38,747 nucleotides of DNA from Bacteroidaceae bacterium (GTDB lineage: Bacteria; Bacteroidota; Bacteroidia; Bacteroidales; Barnesiellaceae_A). The notes under the pieces are model-generated. The model made no database searches and was not told where the DNA came from. It saw nothing but the letters and a program-made list of their open reading frames with translations. The position numbers and the translations under genes were made by a program. This document shows, piece by piece, positions 29,999 to 38,747 of this stretch; within the stretch, counting starts at the first letter, position 1; the number at the start of each line of letters is the position of its first letter. The stretch lies in contig JAFXIZ010000015.1 of assembly GCA_017532725.1 (NCBI GenBank), forward strand, positions 1 through 38,747, in the 5' to 3' direction.

Positions 29999-32900
29999 CT
30001 ACTGTTCTTTCTCTGGCTGCTCCTCGGGGATTGCTGTTTGCTTATCCTCTTTCTTCTCCGAGAACATTCCTGACAAGTATTTCTCTTGGAAGGATTGCAT
30101 CATTACCCAGAAGTTGGGGACAAACAGCGTTCCCAATAAGGTATTGGCAAGCATACCGAATACTACTGCTGCTCCCAACGATATACGGCTGGCTGCGCCG
30201 GCTCCCGAGGCAAACAACAGCGGCAATACACCTATTACGAATGCCAACGAGGTCATCAAGATGGGGCGCAAACGCAATCGACCGGCATCTATTGCGGCTT
30301 CCTTGATGGGCATTCCCTCCTTGCGATAGTCACGGGCAAACTCTACAATCAAGATGGCATTCTTCGCCGACAGGGCGATGAGCAGAATTACACCTATCTG
30401 CGTGTAGATACTTATCGATTCGCCCATTATCCAGCAGCCTATTACTGTTCCGAGAATGGCTGTGGGCAACGACATTATCACGGCTATCGGGTCGGTCCAA
30501 CTCTCATATTGGGCTGCCAATACAAATACTACCAACACAATGGCGAGGGCAAAAATAATTGTTACCGACGAGCCCGACTCTTTCTCTTGTTGGGCTGTTC
30601 CTGTCCAACTCAAGGCGTAGTTGTTACCCAATGTATTCTCTACCAACTTCTCCGTATCGGCTATACCTTGTGCCGAACTTGCTCCGGCTGCCGGAATACA
30701 GGTTATCGAGGCCGACGGATACATATTGAAGCGTGTGACAAGGTTCTGACCCATTACCGATTGCACTGAAGTAAATGCGGCAAAGGGTACCATCTTGCCA
30801 TCTTTGTTCTTTACGCTCAACTTCATTACATCCTCGATGTTGGCGCGCGATTGTGCTTCGGCACTTATCTTTACTTGATATACGCGACCAAAGTCGGTAA
30901 AGTCGTTGACATAACTTGCTCCCATTTGGAAGGCGAGGGCTTTGAATACATCGTTGATATTCACTCCCATCAACTCTACTTTGCTACGGTCAAACTGCAA
31001 GAAGTATTGTGGTGTCGAGCCTTCAAAGAAAGAGGTAAGCGACGCAAGGGCAGGGTAGTCCTTCAGGTTGTTACGCAACGATGCCAACGCCTTTTCTATA
31101 CCCATTACGCCCTCGTTATTGATATCTTCGAGTTGCCACTCAAGACCGCCTGTCGAGCCTAATCCTTGAATGGTGGGAGGATTGACGGCAAAGATTATCG
31201 CCTCTTGTATGGCGGCTGCATCTCGGTTGATTCGTGCTACTATGGCATCCGAACTGTGTTCTTTGCCCTTACGCTCGTGCCAGTGGTCAAGCACTATGAA
31301 GAAGGTGGCCAAGTTCGACGATTGTGAGCCGAATAGCGATGAGAATCCATTAATAACCAGCACACTCTCTACCTCGGGATAGGCCGATATGGTCTTTTGC
31401 AATCGCTCGGTTACTTCTGTCGTACGGTCGAGCGATGAGGCATTGGGCAACTGCACCGATGCTATTACATATCCCAAGTCCTCGGCCGGAATGAACGAGG
31501 TGGGCCACTTCATAAAGCCGTAGAAGGCTGCTGCCGACAGGGCTATAAATACGCTCATTGCTATAACAGGCTTCTTTATCATCGAGGTGATGAGTCGCAC
31601 ATAACCCGATAGCGTTACGTCAAACGCCTTGTTGAAACCTTTATACAAGAAGAATTTTGTTTCGCGTGTGGGTTGCAGGAACAATGCACACAACGCCGGT
31701 GTAAGGGTCAGTGAGTTCAAGCCACTGAATATGGTTGCTACGGCAATGGTCAAGGCAAATTGTTTGTACAACACGCCTGTAATACCTCCGATAAACGCTG
31801 TGGGAATAAACACCGACAGCAACACCAATACCACACCTATCACAGGGCCGGTTATCTCTTCCATTGCCTTGATTACGGCCTCTTGTCGGGTGTAGCGACC
31901 GGTATCGAGCAGTCGCGTAGCATTCTCTACCACCACAATGGCATCATCCACCACAATGGCAATTGCCAGCACAAGACCAAACAGGGTGAGGGTATTAATC
32001 GAGAAGCCCAACACTTGCATTACGGCAAATGTGGCTACCAACGACACGGGAATGGTAAGTGACGGTATGATAACGGCTCGGAAGTTCTGCAAGAACAGCA
32101 GGATTACCAACATCACTATCAACGTAGTCTCCACGAATGTTATCAACACCTCTTCGATTGATGCTGTCACAAACTCGGTGGTATCAAGCACTACCTCATA
32201 CTCAACGCCTTCGGGAAAGTATTTTTGCAACTCATCCATCTTGGCGCGCACGCCGTTGGCTACGTCGAGCGCATTGGAGCCGGGCAACTGATAGATAGCT
32301 ATTGCGGCTGTCTCTTTGCCGTTCAACTTGGCCGATATGTTATACGCTGCACTGCCCAACTCTATATCGGCTACATCTTTCAATCGCAAGTAACCTCCCG
32401 ACTCGTTGGTACGCAGGATGATATCGCCAAATTGCGATATATCGGTCATCATACCTTCGGTCTTCAGCGTGAATTGGAACGCCTCGGGCATTGCCACAGG
32501 TTGCTGTCCCACACTACCGGCGGGCGATACTACGTTTTGCGAGGCTATTGCATTATACACCTCGGCAGCAGTAATTCCTCGCATTTGCATTATATCGGGC
32601 TTGAGCCACACGCGCATACTGTACTCATCGGCTCCGAATACCGATACACTACCTACGCCGGGCAGACGCGACAACTCATCGGTTACCTTCAACTTGGCAT
32701 AGTTCGACAGGAACAAGCCATCGTACTCCTCCTTATCCGAGCGCAACGCTACGAACAGCACAATGCTGGTCGATTGCTTCTGCGTGGTGATACCTTGTTC
32801 TATTACGGCTTGAGGTAGCGAGTTTTGTGCCGTACTCACTCGGTTTTGCACAAGCACGGTTGCCATATCGATATCGGTACCTACCTCAAATGTTATGGTG

Positions 32901-33172
32901 AGCGTATATTGTCCGGTCGATGACGATACGGAGTTCATATATATCATTCCCTCCACACCATTCACCTGTTGCTCTATGGGTACACCCACTGTCTCGGCTA
33001 TCGTTTCGGCATCGGCTCCCGGATAGAACGCTGTTACCTGTACCGTCGGTGGGGTAATCTCCGGATATTGGGCTATTGGTAGCGTAAACAGGGTTATTCC
33101 TCCTGCCAGCACCATTACCAATGCCAATACTGTGGCAAATATGGGGTGTTTAACAAAAAACTTCGATAACAT
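29999..33172 (-). CDS. RND multidrug efflux permease (HAE1/AcrB family)
   Basis: The product is 1057 aa, full length. The N-terminus MLSKFFVKHPIFATVLALVM is TM1. Proton-relay residues are in AIVVDDAIVVVEN (TM4 Asp pair) and SAKNAILIVEFA (TM10 Lys). GQQPVAMPEAFQF and other porter-domain segments follow AcrB. It would export drugs, bile salts or other hydrophobic compounds from the periplasm and inner membrane using proton motive force. It is the last gene of an operon with its periplasmic adaptor and outer-membrane channel. The C-terminal tail is highly charged (KKEDKQTAIPEEQPEKEQ). Confidence 0.96.
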   Translation of the reverse strand: MLSKFFVKHPIFATVLALVMVLAGGITLFTLPIAQYPEITPPTVQVTAFYPGADAETIAETVGVPIEQQVNGVEGMIYMNSVSSSTGQYTLTITFEVGTDIDMATVLVQNRVSTAQNSLPQAVIEQGITTQKQSTSIVLFVALRSDKEEYDGLFLSNYAKLKVTDELSRLPGVGSVSVFGADEYSMRVWLKPDIMQMRGITAAEVYNAIASQNVVSPAGSVGQQPVAMPEAFQFTLKTEGMMTDISQFGDIILRTNESGGYLRLKDVADIELGSAAYNISAKLNGKETAAIAIYQLPGSNALDVANGVRAKMDELQKYFPEGVEYEVVLDTTEFVTASIEEVLITFVETTLIVMLVILLFLQNFRAVIIPSLTIPVSLVATFAVMQVLGFSINTLTLFGLVLAIAIVVDDAIVVVENATRLLDTGRYTRQEAVIKAMEEITGPVIGVVLVLLSVFIPTAFIGGITGVLYKQFALTIAVATIFSGLNSLTLTPALCALFLQPTRETKFFLYKGFNKAFDVTLSGYVRLITSMIKKPVIAMSVFIALSAAAFYGFMKWPTSFIPAEDLGYVIASVQLPNASSLDRTTEVTERLQKTISAYPEVESVLVINGFSSLFGSQSSNLATFFIVLDHWHERKGKEHSSDAIVARINRDAAAIQEAIIFAVNPPTIQGLGSTGGLEWQLEDINNEGVMGIEKALASLRNNLKDYPALASLTSFFEGSTPQYFLQFDRSKVELMGVNINDVFKALAFQMGASYVNDFTDFGRVYQVKISAEAQSRANIEDVMKLSVKNKDGKMVPFAAFTSVQSVMGQNLVTRFNMYPSASITCIPAAGASSAQGIADTEKLVENTLGNNYALSWTGTAQQEKESGSSVTIIFALAIVLVVFVLAAQYESWTDPIAVIMSLPTAILGTVIGCWIMGESISIYTQIGVILLIALSAKNAILIVEFARDYRKEGMPIKEAAIDAGRLRLRPILMTSLAFVIGVLPLLFASGAGAASRISLGAAVVFGMLANTLLGTLFVPNFWVMMQSFQEKYLSGMFSEKKEDKQTAIPEEQPEKEQ

Positions 33173-33211
33173 AAAAATCTATCTTTTATTTGTATGAATA
33201 CCTTTTTCTTT

Positions 33212-34324
33212 TTATTCCTCTACAGGATTGATAGTCATTCCCTCGCGCACCTTTTGCAACGCTTTGGTCACATACATTTCGTTGGGGGCTACACCTTTGC
33301 TCACTATGCGCAGCGAGTCTTGGTACAATTCGCCTATCTCTATGTGGCGCATCTCTACTCGGTTTGAGTCATTCACTACATAGATATATTTACCCAATTG
33401 GTCGGTTCCTATCGAGGCATCATTTACCATTATGGCCTTTTGGCTGCGCGAGTAGGGCATATGGATGGTTGCATACATACCGTGCTTCAAGTCGCCGTAA
33501 GGGTTCTTTACCACCACGCGCACCTTCAATGTTCCTGTACTGAGGTCTATGTTGGGGGCTATATAATCGATGTGACCTCTATACTCGTGGGGCAGTGGCT
33601 CGCTAAATGTAAATCTTACGTTGTCTTGGGCGAGTTTGGTATTATTCTTTTTCAAGTTTTGTATCAACTTCATATATTGCGCATCATCGATGCTGAAGTA
33701 GGCAAAGAGTTCGTTGTCCTGATAGATGGTTGCCAACTTATCCTTCACGCCGGGGGTCAGATAGTCGCCTGTACCATAGTTCGATGCAGCGGCTCTACCC
33801 GAGAAGGGGGCGCGCACGTAGCAGTAGTCGAGTTGTGTACGGGCTGTTTGCAATGCTGCCTCGGCACTCTTGATGGCTGCCTCGGCTTTATAGTAGGCAG
33901 CCTCCGACTTGATAAGGTCTATTTCACTGATTGCGTTGCTGTTGGCTACATCCTTCATTCTATTGTAGTTGTTCTCGGCATAGTAAAACTCCGATTTGGC
34001 TGTGGCAAGGGCTGCCTCGGCTTGCGCTACGGCATCTTTATATTGCGTTGGCTCTATAATAAACAAGGTGTCACCCTTATTGACCCACTGTCCGGCTGTG
34101 TAGAGCGATGCCTCTTGATAGCCACTCACGCGTGCCACCAAGTCAACGTAACTGATAGCCTCAAGATAACCCGGATATGAGGCAAACAGTGTAACCGAGT
34201 CCTCCAAGGCTCGCGCCACCGATATATCGGGCGCAGCCACTGTTACGGCTGTATTGTCATTATTTTTACATCCAACCACAAGCGTTGTGGCAAGCAATAA
34301 CGATACGATAATACGATTGTTCAT
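33212..34324 (-). CDS. RND periplasmic adaptor subunit (membrane fusion lipoprotein)
   Basis: The product is 370 aa. Lipoprotein signal MNNRIIVSLLLATTLVVGCK has the lipidated Cys at residue 19. The barrel-sandwich region reads VDLVARVSGYQEASLYTAGQ WVNKGDTLFIIEP, then an alpha-helical hairpin rich in Ala/Glu (about 95-165), then LDYCYVRAPFSGR and the beta-barrel. It links the RND pump to the OMF channel. It lies 24 bp after the OMF gene and 39 bp before the pump gene. Confidence 0.94.
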   Translation of the reverse strand: MNNRIIVSLLLATTLVVGCKNNDNTAVTVAAPDISVARALEDSVTLFASYPGYLEAISYVDLVARVSGYQEASLYTAGQWVNKGDTLFIIEPTQYKDAVAQAEAALATAKSEFYYAENNYNRMKDVANSNAISEIDLIKSEAAYYKAEAAIKSAEAALQTARTQLDYCYVRAPFSGRAAASNYGTGDYLTPGVKDKLATIYQDNELFAYFSIDDAQYMKLIQNLKKNNTKLAQDNVRFTFSEPLPHEYRGHIDYIAPNIDLSTGTLKVRVVVKNPYGDLKHGMYATIHMPYSRSQKAIMVNDASIGTDQLGKYIYVVNDSNRVEMRHIEIGELYQDSLRIVSKGVAPNEMYVTKALQKVREGMTINPVEE

Positions 34325-34348
34325 AATTGTATGTTTTTTTGAAGATTA

Positions 34349-35773
34349 TTATTTAACATCGCTCCATCCGCCTCCCAAGGCCTGATAGAGATTTACCAAC
34401 GCAAGTGCTGCCGAGCCTCGTGTCGATTCGAGGCTGTTTTGGTAAGTAAGCATCTGACGTTGTGCATCAAGTACGGTTTGGAAGTCTATAAGACCATTCT
34501 TATACAAGTCGAGTGAGAGGTCAAGGGTGGTTTGTCCCTCATTGACCAACTCGCGCAAGAATACAAGTTGTTTCACTCGGTTTTTATACGACGACATTGC
34601 ACTCTCCACCTCCTGTACGGCTGTCAGTACAGTGTTATTATACACCTCTACTGTGGCTTGCATCTGTGCCTTCGCTGCATTATGAGCCTGTATGCGTTCC
34701 GTTCCGTTGAAGATGGTCCATCGGAAGGTCGGTGTTATGTTAAATGCCAAACTGCCCTTGTCGAAGAACTTGGCAGGGTCGTGCGAGGCATAACCTACAC
34801 TACCATTCAGCGACACCGAAGGCAAGAAGTCGGTCACGGCAATACCCACTGCCGCTGCTTGGGCTGCTATGTTATACTCGGCTTGGCGCAAGTCGGGACG
34901 ACGACGCAACAAGTCGTAAGGAATACCCACGCTCACCACCTGCAAGAAATCTACCTGATCGGCAGGAACGGCAAGGCGTGCATACACCTCATTGGGATAC
35001 ACACCCAACAATACGGCTATGATATTTATCTGATTATCTATGGCTGCTTGCAGTTGGGGGATAGAGGCTCGAGTGTTGTAATATACAGTCTTGGCCTGTG
35101 CCACATCAAGTGCCGATGCCAAGCCCGTTTCAAATCGAGTCTCCGTTATGCGTAGCACTGCCTGTTGCGACAGAATGTGACTCTCGGCCACACGCATCTG
35201 CGATTGGTAAGTACGCAAGGTAATATATTGTGCCGCCAATTGCGAGCATAGCGATATCATCACACCGTTATACTCCTCTTTGGTAGCATTATACTGCTCC
35301 TTACCCTCCTTGGCTCTGAAGTATATCTTACCAAACAAGTCTATTTCCCAACTCACCGACAAGCCGGCCTCCATATAACGCACCAACGACGGGTCGGTCG
35401 ATGCAGGCGTCATATTACCACTCGTTTGGTTGTTCACCCACGAGCCGTTAACACCTATCACAGGCGAGTAACCTGCCAAGGCGCTGTTGTACATCGACTT
35501 AGCCACCTTCACGCGTTGTGCCGCTGCAAGTAAGTTATGGTTATTCGCTACCGCCTCATCTATCAACGACGTAAGGCAAGTATCGCCAAACGATAGCCAC
35601 CACATATCATCGGTAGGCGATACCGATGTCATAAGCGAATCGGCACTCCACGCATTAGGCATAGGCGACGACAAGTAGTCACGCGCATCGGCTGTTATCG
35701 ACACCACCGATAGCATAACACATACATAAAACAGTGTGCTGAATTTTTTAACAAGCATCATAAACTTTATCAT
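34349..35773 (-). CDS. TolC-like outer-membrane efflux protein (OMF, NodT type)
   Basis: The product is 474 aa from ATG 35773; ATGs at 35761 and 35758 are equally possible starts. The signal peptide is hydrophobic (STLFYVCVMLSVVSITADA), but there is no lipobox Cys, unlike most NodT-type proteins. Two OEP repeats are visible: LAAAQRVKVAKSMYNSALAG YSPVIGVNGSW and the later RRRPDLRQAEYNIAAQAAAVGIA. It forms the outer-membrane tunnel. It is the first gene of the operon, the reverse of the usual MFP-RND-OMF order. Confidence 0.93.
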   Translation of the reverse strand: MIKFMMLVKKFSTLFYVCVMLSVVSITADARDYLSSPMPNAWSADSLMTSVSPTDDMWWLSFGDTCLTSLIDEAVANNHNLLAAAQRVKVAKSMYNSALAGYSPVIGVNGSWVNNQTSGNMTPASTDPSLVRYMEAGLSVSWEIDLFGKIYFRAKEGKEQYNATKEEYNGVMISLCSQLAAQYITLRTYQSQMRVAESHILSQQAVLRITETRFETGLASALDVAQAKTVYYNTRASIPQLQAAIDNQINIIAVLLGVYPNEVYARLAVPADQVDFLQVVSVGIPYDLLRRRPDLRQAEYNIAAQAAAVGIAVTDFLPSVSLNGSVGYASHDPAKFFDKGSLAFNITPTFRWTIFNGTERIQAHNAAKAQMQATVEVYNNTVLTAVQEVESAMSSYKNRVKQLVFLRELVNEGQTTLDLSLDLYKNGLIDFQTVLDAQRQMLTYQNSLESTRGSAALALVNLYQALGGGWSDVK

Positions 35774-35806
35774 TATTAAAAATTTATCGCATTATATATA
35801 ATTTTG

Positions 35807-35814
35807 CAAATATA
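35807..35814 (-). promoter_or_regulatory. Putative -7 element TATATTTG of the efflux operon
   Basis: The complement of caaatata lies 34 bp upstream of the first ATG (35773) and fits TAnnTTTG. No perfect TTTG is seen at -33. Confidence 0.5.
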
Positions 35815-35866
35815 GTTCAAAATGTTATATCAATCAATCACGAGTATTTAAATAATTTAAAATTTT

Positions 35867-36077
35867 TTGCCTTTTTTCGCCCTTTTACCCTCTCCCCGTA
35901 GAGACGCGACGCTCGCGTCTCCTGCCACACTTTTCGCCCCATTTCCTTGCCACCCTTTTAGGCCTTCTCTCATCCTCGTTGCCTTGCCGCCCTTTTTGCC
36001 TTTTTTGCCCTTTCAGGCCTTTTTGCCTTTTCGCCCTTGTCACCCTCTCCCCGTAGAGACGCGACGCTCGCGTCTCC
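35867..36077. repeat. Pyrimidine-rich tract with an exact 35-bp direct repeat
   Basis: A tract of ttttgccctttc-type units is bracketed by two identical 35-bp copies, 35888-35922 and 36043-36077. Each contains the hairpin GAGACGCGA-cgc-TCGCGTCTC. The tract between them is the same class of degenerate pyrimidine repeat seen at 10441 and 17813. There is no credible coding sequence in 35774-36346. Confidence 0.75.
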
Positions 36078-36109
36078 CTCCGATGTAGGCGAGATAGTAA
36101 CGAGCAATA

Positions 36110-36330
36110 GTTAACGTCGAAGACGTTACACATTGTTAACCCCACGTTGAGCGCAGCGAAACGTGGGGTAGGGCGAGGCACCCAAGGCATCAACATCGAA
36201 GATGTTGCACAGTTACGCACAACAGTGAAACGTCTTCGACGTATCGGGCGCGAGGAGTCGTTCTGCCCCCACGATTACGCACTATCGCGCTCCATCGTGG
36301 GGTTAACACAGCCCTACGTCTCCGACGTAG
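36110..36330. repeat. Hairpin cluster with MITE-like 13-bp terminal inverted repeats
   Basis: TGTTAACCCCACG (36134-36146) and CGTGGGGTTAACA (36296-36308) are perfect inverted repeats bounding 175 bp. Further perfect stems are TAACGTC/GACGTTA (36112-36128), CCCCACGTT/AACGTGGGG (36140-36168), CCCCACGAT/ATCGTGGGG (36267-36302) and CTACGTC/GACGTAG (36314-36330). The segment has no ORF and no clear target-site duplication. It could be a non-autonomous element or a REP-like cluster. Confidence 0.55.
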
Positions 36331-36346
36331 TTCACCCCTCAACTCT

Positions 36347-38742
36347 CTATTCCAAATAATACATACGTCGTTCTTCGGGGGTCAATTCCCTGTTTTTAAA
36401 TCGCTCACGCGTATCATCTATCAATTCCTGCAAAGGAGGAAACTCAATAATATTAATTTTGCTACCTGTTGCATAGACTATCTGTCTTCCATCCCGGCTG
36501 AAATTGGCATCATCGGCTTCTGATGCGCACTCAATGGTCTTTACACAAACCCCATAGGTTGTATCCCATATTTTGATGGTTTTATCCCACGATGCCGAAA
36601 CGATATATTTCCCATCGGGATCAGGGCTGAAAGTGGCCGACTGTACCCAAAATGTATGCCCCTCAAGCGTTTTGATACACTCCCAATTTTCGGTACTCCA
36701 TATTTTGATGGTTTTATCCCACGATGCCGAAACGATATATTTCTCATCAGGGCTGAAGTTGGCTGAGTTTACAGGAGATGTATGCCCCTCCAATGTTTTT
36801 ATACACTCCCAGTTTTCGTATCCCATATTCTGATGGTTCCATCAATTGATGCCGAAACAATATATTTCCCTTTGGGGCTAAAGGTGGCTGATCCTACCCA
36901 ACTTGTATGTCTTTCCAATGTTTTTATACACTCCCAATTTTCAGTATCCCATATTCTGAGGGTACTATCGCTTGATGCCGAAACGATATACCTCCCATCG
37001 GTGCTGAAGTTGGCTGAGTTTACAATATCTGTATGTCCCTCAAGCGTTTTAATGCACTCCCAATTTTCAGTACTCCATATTTTGATGGTACTATCGCTTG
37101 ATGCCGAAACGATATATTTCCCATCGGTGCTGAAGGTGGCTGAAGTTACAGCGTTCGTATGTCCCTCAAGCGTTTTGATGCATTCCCAATTTTCAGTATT
37201 CCATATTTTGAGGGTATTTTCATCGGAAGCCGAAACGATATATTTCCCATCGGTGCTGAAGTTGGCTGAGTATACAGAACGTGTATGCCCCTCAAGTGTT
37301 TTAATACACTCCCATCTTTGTGTATCCCATATTTTGATGGTATTATCCCTTGATGCTGAAACGATATATCTACCATCGGGATCGGTGCTGAAGGTGGCTG
37401 AGTTTACCTCATCTGTATGCCCCTCAAGCGTTTCGATGCATTCCCAATTTTCAGTACTCCATATTTTGATGGTTTCATCGCTTGATGCCGAAACGATATA
37501 TTTTTCATCGGGGCTGAAGGTGGCTGAGTTTACAGAACTTGTATGCCCCTCAAGCGTTTTGATACACTCCCATTTTTGTGTATCCCATATTTTGAGGGTT
37601 TTATCTCCTGATGCCGAAACGATATATTTCCCATCGGTGCTGAAGGTGGCAGAGTTTACCCAATTTGTATGCCCCTCAAGCGTTTTGGTGCATTCCCAAT
37701 TTTGTGTATCCCATATTTTGAGGGTTTCATCATCTGATGCCGAAACGATATATTTCCCATCGGGATCATGGCTGAAATTGGCTGACCGTATCCAACTTGT
37801 ATGACCCACCAATGTTTTAATACATTTCCCGGTTTGTGTATCCCATATTTTGAGGGTTTCATCATCTGATGCCGAAATGATATATTTCCCATCGGGGCTG
37901 AAGGTGGCTGACATTACAACAGCTGTATGCCCTCTTAATGTGCCGGAATTATGCTCGCAAGCGTATCGCAATGCAATATCTGCCTCGGGTGTATATGGCC
38001 GGTCGGGGTTATTTAAATCGTGAGGTAATATATCCAAGCACAACAATCGAGCCGTGTAGGAATCTCCGGCGTCTGCCAATGCGATAGCCTTTTCGGCAAC
38101 AAATCGTGATTGAATTTCCAACATTTTCCAATTATTGCGATAGATATATCCACCAATGGCAAGACTCACTACGGCGAAAAGCAACGCACCACCAACCACT
38201 AACCACCTGTTGCGACGTTGTTCGCGTTCATAGCGTTGCCACAGCGTATCAAAACGCAACCCGAACATTCGCGCCACCACCTTAATGGCTGCAGCATCAC
38301 GCCCAAGTTCGTTCATATTGATGCCCAACAATTCATTGTTGGCTGTGAGAGCGCGCAAGGCCGGAGGGAAACACTCATTTGATTCATCTTGAGCAAACGG
38401 CTCGCCATCGATGATGTAGGGGATGATATATTGCGTGCGCCCCGATTGGATAAAATACTCCACCTCCTTGTTTACCCAAGGCGAGCGAGCCGAACGCGGC
38501 GAACATATCACAATAAGAAATTTCGATTGTTCAAGCGCCTGTTCAATCTCTTGTGCAAGGAACCCACCCGTCAACTCAAGCGCATCGCGAAAGATAGGTC
38601 GAATCTCTTTGGGCAAAGAGGCATCCTTTTCCCTCAAACTCGACGGCAAACGATAATGCTCCAATTTTTTGCGCAACCACTCGGCATACTCCTCATCCTG
38701 ACGCTGATAACTGATAAATGCAAAAAATTTCTTATCCTTCAT
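36347..38742 (-). CDS. TIR - transmembrane - WD40 repeat protein, interrupted by one frameshift
   Basis: Two ORFs in different frames (38742-36799 and 36826-36347) join into one 798-aa protein if a single base is restored at 36817/36818, where other repeats read gatactgaaaa and this one reads gatacgaaaa. Residues 5-120 are a TIR domain (FFAFISYQRQDEEYAEWLRK; SPWVNKEVE with W89 and candidate catalytic E93). Residues 180-201 are a membrane helix. A helical linker (SRFVAEKAIALADAGDSYTA) precedes 11 WD40 repeats of 42-44 residues plus a degenerate twelfth. TIR domains of this kind often hydrolyse NAD or make nucleotide signals; the WD40 part would sense a ligand. A defence role is inference. As it stands the product would stop within repeat 9. 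Confidence 0.8.
36540..37945. repeat. Tandem DNA repeat (126/132-bp unit) encoding WD40 blades
   Basis: Eleven head-to-tail units of 126 bp (132 bp where the codons for an extra Pro-Asp pair are inserted) share long identical blocks, for example cgaaacgatatatttcccat. Such DNA identity across a protein repeat implies recent duplication or gene conversion and makes the copy number unstable. Long antisense ORFs over this stretch are a by-product of the periodicity. Confidence 0.9.
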
Positions 38743-38747
38743 TGCCG

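Noticed and set aside
36818..36826. Programmed -1 frameshift in the TIR-WD40 gene
   Set aside because: The zero-frame codons ACG AAA ACT do not form an X XXY YYZ slippery heptamer. A plain deletion relative to sister repeats explains the data better.
36782..37804. 340-aa plus-strand ORF
   Set aside because: It is antisense to the WD40 repeats. It exists because the 126/132-bp period is a multiple of three, so a stop-free antisense frame repeats. There is no start context or family.
36540..37945. CRISPR array
   Set aside because: The periodic repeat is coding (WD40 units of 126-132 bp with no short constant repeat/unique spacer pattern).

Overview
The window looks like a piece of a Bacteroidales (Bacteroidota) chromosome, most likely from a gut or oral species. 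The evidence is gene content and promoter style. Many starts are preceded by the Bacteroidota sigma-factor signature TTTG-N19/20-TAnnTTTG. Typical Bacteroidota neighbours are present (rsmD with a DUF3822 gene, a YIP1-like gene with smpB, ruvB with a flippase), as are DUF4468 and a WG-repeat protein. I cannot name the species.

Positions 1-8700 are an AT-rich accessory region with the look of an integrated mobile element (prophage, satellite or ICE part). Its integrase and left end lie outside the window. It holds a two-gene regulatory switch around a shared operator (7.77-8.68 kb) and a replication module: a cysteine-rich LuxR-type regulator, a 999-aa primase-helicase and a DnaA domain IV-like protein. 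Then come cargo genes: hicAB toxin-antitoxin, a small PD-(D/E)xK-like protein, an NYN-domain nuclease-like protein, a lipoprotein-like fragment and a DUF4468 protein. At the far left is a structured leader with a 45-aa small ORF in front of a truncated gene.

Positions 8.8-17.6 kb are core housekeeping: rsmD, DUF3822, a RecD-like helicase, two outer-membrane beta-barrel proteins, a small charged protein, a YIP1-like membrane protein, smpB, a WG-repeat protein and asd. Two copies of a 211-bp dispersed repeat (10.2 and 17.6 kb) each sit at a gene 5' end and supply a near-consensus promoter.

Positions 17.9-29.7 kb are surface-glycan supply genes on the minus strand. One long run, rmlA-rmlC-rmlD-rmlB-manC-gmd-fcl-UbiA-HAD-GT4, makes dTDP-L-rhamnose, GDP-mannose and GDP-L-fucose. 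It also probably makes a polyprenyl-phosphoryl pentose and the first lipid-linked sugar. A separate ruvB-flippase pair follows. No glycosyltransferase that would use the activated deoxysugars is present.

Positions 30.0-35.8 kb are an RND tripartite efflux operon in the order OMF-MFP-RND. Positions 35.8-36.35 kb are a gene-free, hairpin-rich repeat region with a MITE-like element. The right end (36.35-38.74 kb) is a TIR-transmembrane-WD40 gene whose WD repeats are nearly identical at DNA level but differ at a few clustered positions. It carries one apparent single-base deletion. This gene and the leader at the left edge are the most unusual items. Everything here was read by eye; no database or folding program was run.
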